Part shown: positions 58,323 to 64,000 of the stretch, in pieces
How the letters are laid out: the number at the start of each line of letters is the position of its first letter
Position numbering within the stretch: the stretch's first letter is position 1
Source of the DNA: Flavobacteriales bacterium UBA6057
GTDB taxonomy: Bacteria > Bacteroidota > Bacteroidia > Flavobacteriales_G > Salibacteraceae
Reading direction: 5' to 3'
DNA length: 64,000 nt
NCBI GenBank assembly: GCA_002428995.1
Contig: DIYJ01000017.1
Coordinates: forward strand, 1-64,000
Made by a program: the position numbers and the translations under genes
Notes under the pieces: model-generated
The model's database searches: none
The model's input: the letters and a program-made list of their open reading frames with translations, nothing else
What the model was told of the DNA's origin: nothing

Positions 58323-59495
58323 CTAGACAGTTGCTGGTTCAAAGAGCCATGATTTGTAGTAGTCCCTCACTTCAAGGCCGAGCGCCTCTTCGGTGATCAT
58401 CACCGGGTTGAAAGGATCAATCATCACAGCGGTTTCGTTTGTTTCTTTTTGGCCAATGCTTCGTTCGATGGCTCCGGGATGTGGCCCATGTGGAATTCCA
58501 CCCGGATGCAAGGTGATTTGACCTGGCTGAATATCGTTGCGGCTCATGAAGTCTCCATCCACGTAGTAGAGCAGTTCATCTGCATCAATGTTGCTGTGGT
58601 GGTAGGGTGCAGGAATCGCCTCTGGATGATAATCGTAGAGACGCGGCACAAAGGAGCAGATCACGAAGTTGTGACCTTCGAATGTTTGGTGGATGGGAGG
58701 AGGCATGTGAATGCGTCCCGTCAACGGTTCAAACTGATGGATCGGGAAGGCATATGGATAGTTGCAACCGTCCCAGCCAACTACATCGAAGGGATGAGTG
58801 CCGTAAACATAGGGGTAGATCTTGTTCTTCTTTTTGATGTTGATCAGGAAGTCACCCTCTGCATCGATGGTTTCGAGACCATAGGGAAGCTTAAAATCCC
58901 GCTCGCAAAATGGACTGTGTTCAAGGTATTGTCCAAACTCATTGCGGTAGCGCTTTGGGGTACGAATCGGGCTGAAGGATTCTACGATCAGCAAACGGTT
59001 ATCGGAATTCTCAAACTCCATCTGATAGATGGTTCCGCGTGGAATAATGAGGTAGTCACCACCCTCAAAATCGACTTTGCCATAGGGTGTATGAAGGGTT
59101 CCGCTGCCGCGATGTACAAACACCATTTCATCGGCATCTGCATTCTTAAAGAAGTAGTCATGCATCGATTGAGTAGGTGCTGCCAGGCCAACGGTCATGT
59201 CGTTGTTCACAAAAAGCACCTTCCGGCTTTTGAGGTAGTCTTCTGTAGGAGGAAGGTTAAAACTCTTGAAGCTCATGGCCTTAAGGCCTTCTTCGATGGC
59301 GATTTTGGGTTTGATGGAGTAGGGCTCGCGAGCCTCTTTCACCATGGTGGGTGGGTGGAGATGGTATACCAGTGAAGCTTTGCTTGAAAAGCCTTCGGTG
59401 CCAAACACTTCTTCCTGATAGAGGCCGCCATCTGGTTTTGGGTATACCGTGTGACGCTTTGCAGGAATCTTCCCCAGTCTTAAATATTGTGACAT
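58323..59495 (-). CDS. hmgA: Homogentisate 1,2-dioxygenase
   Basis: A 390-aa cupin-fold Fe(II) enzyme that cleaves homogentisate to maleylacetoacetate, the step after HppD. It shows the Bacteroidota form of the family: DEMVFVHRGSGTLHTPYGKVDFEGGDYLIIPRGT (bases about 59030-59130), PYAFPIHQFEPLTGRIH, and the iron region YHHSNIDADELLYYVDGDF with HPGGIPHGPHPG. It is the first gene of the two-gene tyrosine catabolic unit; fumarylacetoacetate hydrolase and maleylacetoacetate isomerase are not in the window. Confidence 0.94.
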   Translation of the reverse strand: MSQYLRLGKIPAKRHTVYPKPDGGLYQEEVFGTEGFSSKASLVYHLHPPTMVKEAREPYSIKPKIAIEEGLKAMSFKSFNLPPTEDYLKSRKVLFVNNDMTVGLAAPTQSMHDYFFKNADADEMVFVHRGSGTLHTPYGKVDFEGGDYLIIPRGTIYQMEFENSDNRLLIVESFSPIRTPKRYRNEFGQYLEHSPFCERDFKLPYGLETIDAEGDFLINIKKKNKIYPYVYGTHPFDVVGWDGCNYPYAFPIHQFEPLTGRIHMPPPIHQTFEGHNFVICSFVPRLYDYHPEAIPAPYHHSNIDADELLYYVDGDFMSRNDIQPGQITLHPGGIPHGPHPGAIERSIGQKETNETAVMIDPFNPVMITEEALGLEVRDYYKSWLFEPATV

Positions 59496-59819
59496 AATGA
59501 TGGTTTAAGAGTGGTTGAAACAGCCGGTGGTTGAACACCTGAACCGGCTGCCATTCATACCGTTTGCAAAGGTCGATGGCGCTATCTGTCAGGGAATGAC
59601 TTTCGTCACTTGTGCAGGATGCTTTTGGTCATGTTTTCTTGATTTCGGAGAGTGAGAGAATAGCAGGGAGCACATCAATTTTCAGTCAAACTGTAGACTT
59701 CGAATACGTAGAACGCCTTATTGAGTCAACTGCTGGATCGGGTCAGATTTGGCGCTTGTAAGGAGCGTCCGAAGGAGTGATTCTTCTTCGGGCTCCATCA
59801 ACCGCTAATCGTACGGAAC
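59496..59819. other. Divergent regulatory interval
   Basis: The 324 bases between hmgA and the outward-facing membrane protein gene contain no gene I can support. There is an 8-bp inverted repeat CAGCCGGT (59521-59528) / ACCGGCTG (59543-59550), 26 bases upstream of hmgA, that could be an operator or 5' hairpin. Confidence 0.5.
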
Positions 59820-60650
59820 ATGAAGAAGTTGATCTTGCTGTGTACTTTGTTTTTTGTCGTTTCATCTTTTGCGCAAGACGATCGATGGACTGGTTTTGCT
59901 CCCTTGAAATTCGGGGTGGGCGTTCAAAGGCTCGCTTTCACCCCGTCTTACAACAACTTTTTGTACACCCAGGTTGACAACGTGCCCAATAATAGCGGAC
60001 CGTTGTTAGAGTCTAGTGGCAACACGGTCAGCTACACTCGCATACCTATAGAGGTGGAATACATCACGCCCAATTTTTATTTCAAGCACGATGGAGTGAT
60101 GATTTTCGATTTGATTTTTGACGCCTTCACCGGATTCAATTCAGTCGGTGCAAACGGACATCGGGTGATGCGTTTCGAACTTATGCCAACGCAGCTGGCA
60201 TTTGGTTTTTGGACTGGAGAGAACCTCGGGATTTATGCTGGAGCACAGTACGCCTATACCTTTCATCGTTTCCGTGGACCTGATCACAACCAGGTAGGAG
60301 GAAATCAAAGAGGTTTTCATGGCGTTGCGTTTTATAGCTTGGGGCAGGTGATGCTCAAGGGACAATTTCAATACGATTGGGTTCGGCATTCAAAGCGAGC
60401 TTCGAAGGGAAATGCTCAAAGCTTCGATATTGAGGCGTATCTCGCCTTTAACGACCGGAATAGCAGTGGCCTCTGGGCTGGCCTTCGGTTCAAGCGAACC
60501 TTTTCGTCCGGTCTGTCAGGATTGCCTAGTGATGATTGGGCTTATGATCTCACTTCCATTTCGCCTACCACTCAATATACCTTCCCTGATGTCACTATGC
60601 GCGAAATCTATTTCCGCGGTGGAATCTATTTTAATCTCTCAGGCGGTTAA
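59820..60650 (+). CDS. Predicted outer-membrane beta-barrel protein
   Basis: A 276-aa protein with a signal peptide (LILLCTLFFVVSSFAQ). The mature part has alternating aromatic/hydrophobic strands (RIPIEVEYITPNFYFKHDG, HRVMRFELMPTQLAFGFWTGENLGIYAGAQYAYTF, GLWAGLRFKRTF) and ends MREIYFRGGIYFNLSGG, consistent with a barrel of about 10-12 strands. No family is recognised. It stands alone between divergent hmgA and convergent COG0523 genes. Confidence 0.72.
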   Translation: MKKLILLCTLFFVVSSFAQDDRWTGFAPLKFGVGVQRLAFTPSYNNFLYTQVDNVPNNSGPLLESSGNTVSYTRIPIEVEYITPNFYFKHDGVMIFDLIFDAFTGFNSVGANGHRVMRFELMPTQLAFGFWTGENLGIYAGAQYAYTFHRFRGPDHNQVGGNQRGFHGVAFYSLGQVMLKGQFQYDWVRHSKRASKGNAQSFDIEAYLAFNDRNSSGLWAGLRFKRTFSSGLSGLPSDDWAYDLTSISPTTQYTFPDVTMREIYFRGGIYFNLSGG

Positions 60651-60725
60651 ACGCTCTTTTCGCAGGCCTCGAGGGATTGAATCTGATCGATCAGAAGGAT
60701 TTAGGAGCGCCTTCAGCGCTGTGCC

Positions 60726-61946
60726 TCAATCCATAGGATAAGCTCGCTCCACAGGCCATTCATCCGTATAGCCGTGCTTCCATTTTTCTGTAGCCAGCTC
60801 AGGATCAGTAGACAGGCAAGAATCAAGTTGGGACCTGATGAGGGCTTCATCCATATCCTGGCCTATGAAGACGATCTCATTCTTTCGATCTCCAAATTCT
60901 TTGTGCCAATTCGATTCTATCACTTTTTGGTTTTCCACAAAGGCCATGTATTGTGTACGCTTTGCCATCGGCATGCTGCTCCACCAAACACCTGCGCTGT
61001 CAGCTCTGAGCGAGCCTCCTGCCTGACCCCAAACAAGTGCTTGGTCTGGCCTTGAAGCCACCCAAAACAAACCCTTGCTTCGAATGATGGTGCTGGGGAA
61101 TTTCTCTTGGATGTAGCTCCAGAAGCGATCGGGATCAAACGGCTTCTTCGATCGGTATACAAAAGAACCGATCCCGTATTCCTCGGTCTCGGGTGTGTGT
61201 CCGTCTTTCTTCAATTCTTCGATCCAACCGGCACTCTCTTCTGCCTCATCAAAGTCAAAAAGTCCAGTGTTGATGATTTCCTGAGGAGCAACCTTGCCGT
61301 AGCTCGATTCAATGATTTTCGCACCCGGGTTGAGTTTGTGAATAGCAGCCTTCAGCACACCCAGATGCTCCTCCGTAACCAGATCTGTTTTATTCAGGAT
61401 GATGACGTTGGCGAACTCAATCTGATCAGTTAAGAGGTTTACAATCGTTCGGTAGTCCCCATCCATGTCCGTCAGCTGTCTATCCATCAGCGTCTCCGGA
61501 CTTCCAAAGTCCTTGAAGAAGTTGAAGGCATCCACTACGGTCACCATGGTATCCACATAGCTGAATCGGGAGAGGTCGATGTTATCTTCCTCATTCACAA
61601 AGGAGAAGGTTTGTGCTACCGGAACCGGTTCGCTGATTCCCGTGCTTTCAATCAGCAGGTAGTCGAAGCGATTCTCTTTGGCCAGGCGCTCGACTTCTAC
61701 CATCAGATCTTCCCGAAGTGTACAGCAGATGCAGCCATTGCTCATCTCCACCAGTTTTTCCTCCGTCCGGGATAATGTGTTTTCACTTTTAACGAGGTCA
61801 GCATCCACATTCACCTCGCTCATGTCATTCACAATAACAGCCACTTTCAGACCTTCTTTATTATGCAATACATGGTTCAGCAGGGTTGTTTTACCAGCAC
61901 CTAGAAAGCCGCTGAGTACGGTAACGGGAAGTTTCTTATCAATCAT
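60726..61946 (-). CDS. COG0523 (CobW/Zng-type) metallochaperone GTPase
   Basis: About 406 aa with start ATG 61946 (MIDKKLPVTVLSG), as the frame beyond it is not typical. P-loop GFLGAGKTTLLNH, metal site GCICC (NGCICCTLREDLM), ESTGISEPVPVAQTF, guanine motif NKTD, and the CobW C-terminal domain from GIGSFVYRSKKPFDPDRF. COG0523 GTPases deliver metals, many of them zinc under Zur control. Here two palindromic operators lie upstream and a transporter with a His-rich loop is divergent, so a zinc-allocation role is favoured over cobalt or nitrile hydratase roles. The genes of those alternative pathways are absent. Confidence 0.92.
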   Translation of the reverse strand: MIDKKLPVTVLSGFLGAGKTTLLNHVLHNKEGLKVAVIVNDMSEVNVDADLVKSENTLSRTEEKLVEMSNGCICCTLREDLMVEVERLAKENRFDYLLIESTGISEPVPVAQTFSFVNEEDNIDLSRFSYVDTMVTVVDAFNFFKDFGSPETLMDRQLTDMDGDYRTIVNLLTDQIEFANVIILNKTDLVTEEHLGVLKAAIHKLNPGAKIIESSYGKVAPQEIINTGLFDFDEAEESAGWIEELKKDGHTPETEEYGIGSFVYRSKKPFDPDRFWSYIQEKFPSTIIRSKGLFWVASRPDQALVWGQAGGSLRADSAGVWWSSMPMAKRTQYMAFVENQKVIESNWHKEFGDRKNEIVFIGQDMDEALIRSQLDSCLSTDPELATEKWKHGYTDEWPVERAYPMD

Positions 61947-61990
61947 CTTAAATCCTTGTGAAATCAAATGGAATAAACGCGTTGGTTTTA

Positions 61991-62045
61991 TTGCAACCGA
62001 GATGCAAAACTAGCTGTTCATAGAATTAAATGCAACTGAGTTGCA
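61991..62045. promoter_or_regulatory. Pair of palindromic operators, candidate Zur/Fur-family sites
   Basis: TGCAACTGAGTTGCA (62031-62045) is a perfect 7-1-7 palindrome and TGCAACCGAGATGCA (61992-62006) matches it at 13 of 15 positions, 39 bases away. They sit in the divergent promoter region between the COG0523 gene and the ABC transporter. Size and symmetry fit Fur-superfamily regulators; the zinc assignment is inferred from the neighbours. Confidence 0.65.
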
Positions 62046-62093
62046 CTTAGGGTTTTGCCTGATATTTTTGTCGCCAGTTCAAGGAAGAACGCC

Positions 62094-62720
62094 ATGCTTA
62101 CCACCCGATCATTACGGTTCACATATGACCAGAAGATAGAGTTTCAGTTTCCTGATATTCAGTTGGGAGTGGGTAACAGTCTTTTGATATTAGGTGAATC
62201 CGGAATCGGGAAAACCACCTTGCTCCATCTGATTGCCGGTTTGTTGGAACCTTCTTCAGGAAGTGTGGAATTGATGGGGTCGGTACTCCATGACCTTTCA
62301 CACGCGCAGTTGGATCGATTTCGCGGCAGGCACATTGGTTTGGTGTTTCAACGGCCGCATTTCATCCAGGCTTTGTCTTTACGAGAGAACCTGGAGCTGG
62401 TGCAATACCTTGCAGGGAAACCTCGAGACAGAGAGCGCATCAGGGAGGTGACGGAAAGTTTGGGAATCGGTCAAAAGCTCAGTGTAAAGCCGCGCAGGCT
62501 GAGTCAGGGTGAACAACAGCGTGCTGCCATTGCGCTTGCGGTCATCAACAGGCCGCAATTGATACTGGCGGATGAGCCCACATCCAGCCTGGATGATAAA
62601 AACTGTGCTAAAGCGGCTTCTTTGCTTAAGGAACAGGCGGCTTCAACAGGTGCTCAACTGGTGATCATCACTCACGATCAACGACTGAAGGATCAGTTTC
62701 AAAACACCATGCAGCTGTGA
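62094..62720 (+). CDS. LolD/MacB-type ABC transporter ATP-binding protein
   Basis: About 208 aa starting at ATG 62094 (MLTTRSLRFTYDQ). Walker A GESGIGKTTLLH, Q-loop VFQRPHFIQALS, signature LSQGEQQRAAIA, Walker B LILADEPTSSLDD and switch His ITHDQ. This is the LolD/MacB/FtsE group that powers permeases working on periplasmic substrates without transporting across the inner membrane. Its stop overlaps the start of the permease gene (GTGA). Confidence 0.93.
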   Translation: MLTTRSLRFTYDQKIEFQFPDIQLGVGNSLLILGESGIGKTTLLHLIAGLLEPSSGSVELMGSVLHDLSHAQLDRFRGRHIGLVFQRPHFIQALSLRENLELVQYLAGKPRDRERIREVTESLGIGQKLSVKPRRLSQGEQQRAAIALAVINRPQLILADEPTSSLDDKNCAKAASLLKEQAASTGAQLVIITHDQRLKDQFQNTMQL

Positions 62721-63964
62721 ACACTTTTCGATTGAGCATCCGAAACATGACCAGTCGCCCGCTCGGCACTTCCCTCAGCTTGCTCTTGCTTACGCTGGGT
62801 GTGGGCATGATTGCGTTGCTTTTGCATCTGGACCGTCACGTGCAGCAGCAGATGACCCGCAACATCCGTGACATCGACATGGTGGTGGGAGCCAAGGGAA
62901 GTCCGTTGCAGCTTATTCTCTCCGCGGTGTATCACGTAGATGCTCCGACCGGAAATATCGCCTTGAGTGAAGCCCGGAAACTGAAGCGAAACAGGCTAGT
63001 AGCGGCAACCATACCGCTTTCCTATGGAGACAGCCATGAAGGCTTCAGGATTGTTGGGACAGACCATCAGTATCCAGAACTGTATCAGGCAACAATGGCG
63101 AACGGCAGGCTCTGGGAGGCTCCATTCGAAGTCACTCTTGGAGCAACGGTAGCCCATAAACTCAATTTGAACATCGGTGATGTTTTCGAGGGTGCTCACG
63201 GCCTTTCTGAAGGAGGTGAAATTCACGGAGAGCATTCCTATCGTGTGGTTGGCGTACTGAATCGAACAAACTCTGTGATGGATCAGCTGATTCTCACAGC
63301 CACGGAGAGCGTCTGGAATGTTCACGACCATGGAGCAGAGGAGGAGGGCCACAGTAAGCACGAAGATCATATCCACGAGCATGATCATGATGAAGCCCCG
63401 CATGCAGAGCACAAGGGGGAACGTGAGATTACTGCCATGCTGGTGAAGTTCAGAAGTCCTTTGGCTATGGTTCAACTGCCGCGCATGGTGAATGAGAAAA
63501 CAAACATGCAAGCTGCTGTACCGGTGCTTGAGATTGATCGTTTGTTCGGTTTGATGGGAGTAGGAGTGGATGCACTTAGCGCCATCGCATGGGTGGTCAT
63601 GGCCGTGTCTGGCTTCAGTGTGTTTATCAGTCTCTTTAGTGCGTTGAAGGCTCGCGAGTATGAAATGGCATTGATGCGCACCTATGGTGCCAGTCGCTGG
63701 CAATTGGTAGGCTTGGTGCTCCAGGAAGGTCTTCTCTTGATCGTCATTGGTTTTATCCTTGGCATACTCTTCAGTCGCCTCGGGCTGTTTCTGGTTTCGG
63801 GGCTATTGGAAGATACCTATCATTATACCTTCTCAGCATGGGCATGGCTGGTGGAAGAGGGATGGCTTTTGGTAGCCAGCCTGGGCATCGGACTGCTTGC
63901 TTCACTCATTCCCGCTGTGCGTGCATTTCGCGTGAATATTTCTCAAACCCTCATCGATGCATAG
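62717..63964 (+). CDS. FtsX/MacB-type ABC permease with a His-rich loop
   Basis: A 415-aa protein with GTG start overlapping the ATPase gene. The first membrane helix is at residues 16-35 (LSLLLLTLGVGMIALLL), there is a large periplasmic domain, and three helices lie at the C-terminus (AIAWVVMAVSGFSVFISLFSALKA, LLLIVIGFILGILFSRLGLFLV, LVASLGIGLLASLIPA), the MacB/LolE topology. The periplasmic domain contains a metal-binding-like stretch at about bases 63325-63425 rich in His/Asp/Glu (VHDHGAEEEGHSKHEDHIH, then EHDHDEAPHAEHKGE). With the divergent COG0523 gene this points to zinc or another transition metal. The next gene overlaps its stop by eight bases. Confidence 0.9.
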   Translation: MNTFRLSIRNMTSRPLGTSLSLLLLTLGVGMIALLLHLDRHVQQQMTRNIRDIDMVVGAKGSPLQLILSAVYHVDAPTGNIALSEARKLKRNRLVAATIPLSYGDSHEGFRIVGTDHQYPELYQATMANGRLWEAPFEVTLGATVAHKLNLNIGDVFEGAHGLSEGGEIHGEHSYRVVGVLNRTNSVMDQLILTATESVWNVHDHGAEEEGHSKHEDHIHEHDHDEAPHAEHKGEREITAMLVKFRSPLAMVQLPRMVNEKTNMQAAVPVLEIDRLFGLMGVGVDALSAIAWVVMAVSGFSVFISLFSALKAREYEMALMRTYGASRWQLVGLVLQEGLLLIVIGFILGILFSRLGLFLVSGLLEDTYHYTFSAWAWLVEEGWLLVASLGIGLLASLIPAVRAFRVNISQTLIDA

Positions 63965-64000
63965 ACTCATTTTCCTTTTGCTCTCTTTTGTGGCGATCAC
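63957..64000 (+). CDS. Start of an exported protein (cut by the window edge)
   Basis: An ATG at 63957, inside the last codons of the permease gene, opens a frame reading MHRLIFLLLSFVAI, a typical signal-peptide start. It overlaps the permease stop by eight bases and so is probably the third gene of the metal-related operon. Only 14 codons are visible, so no function is given. Confidence 0.5.
   Translation, partial: MHRLIFLLLSFVAI

Overview
The window looks like a chromosome segment of a Bacteroidota bacterium, probably a Flavobacteriales-type marine or gliding lineage. The reasons are secreted proteins with type IX secretion (T9SS)-like C-termini (17433-19346, 53331-55979), a one-protein hybrid histidine kinase/receiver/AraC regulator, Rhs/YD-repeat proteins of the Bacteroidota type, mostly absent Shine-Dalgarno sequences, and gene families typical of the phylum (SAP/DUF6434, HTTM, OmpH). 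No rRNA, tRNA or CRISPR array was recognised.

Layout. (1) 1-5.3 kb is a polymorphic-toxin locus: the 3' end of an Rhs gene with its toxin tip, two DUF4279-like immunity paralogues, a third immunity-like gene, a remnant of a fourth, a displaced start-less Rhs tip, and an overlapping MORN-repeat lipoprotein. The displaced module sits between two identical IS1-like ends, and an IS1-family transposase follows. (2) 6.5-13.6 kb holds a lipoprotein, a tandem 126-bp repeat array, tex, a metal-binding HMA protein, a secreted protein and katG. (3) 13.7-19.3 kb holds a hybrid two-component regulator divergent from a T9SS-type secreted protein. Between them lie four ~21-bp direct repeats that look like an AraC-type operator array.

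(4) 19.4-35.8 kb looks like an undescribed biosynthetic gene cluster. It contains two TauD-type oxygenases, a CapA-like protein, an HTTM membrane pair, a fatty acyl-AMP ligase fused to a carrier protein, a C58/YopT-like cysteine peptidase homologue, a P450, an S12 'beta-lactamase' whose nucleophile serine is cysteine, and two ATP-grasp ligases. It also contains an AMMECR1-like/alpha-toroid fusion, a 211-aa peptide with 17 consecutive aspartates followed by a terminator, and a PhyH-family enzyme with the HxA iron site of SyrB2-type halogenases. The minus-strand genes from the poly-Asp peptide to the P450 are co-directional, and the last five overlap or nearly touch. My inference is a carrier-bound, possibly halogenated acyl chain combined with an ATP-grasp-modified ribosomal peptide. 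The product is unknown and the two parts may turn out to be separate pathways.

(5) 36.6-52.6 kb is a five-gene set: a long tail-fibre-like secreted protein, an OmpH-like protein, a small membrane-anchored protein, a SpvB/TcB-like Rhs shell protein, and a 2555-aa protein with 14 fibronectin-III modules followed by an Rhs core and an OmpA-like C-terminus. (6) 53.3-60.7 kb holds a beta-helix secreted protein, queD, pdxH, the tyrosine-catabolic pair hppD-hmgA, and an outer-membrane-type protein. (7) 60.7-64 kb is a probable zinc-homeostasis locus: a COG0523 GTPase divergent from an ABC transporter whose permease has a His-rich loop, with two palindromic operators between them.
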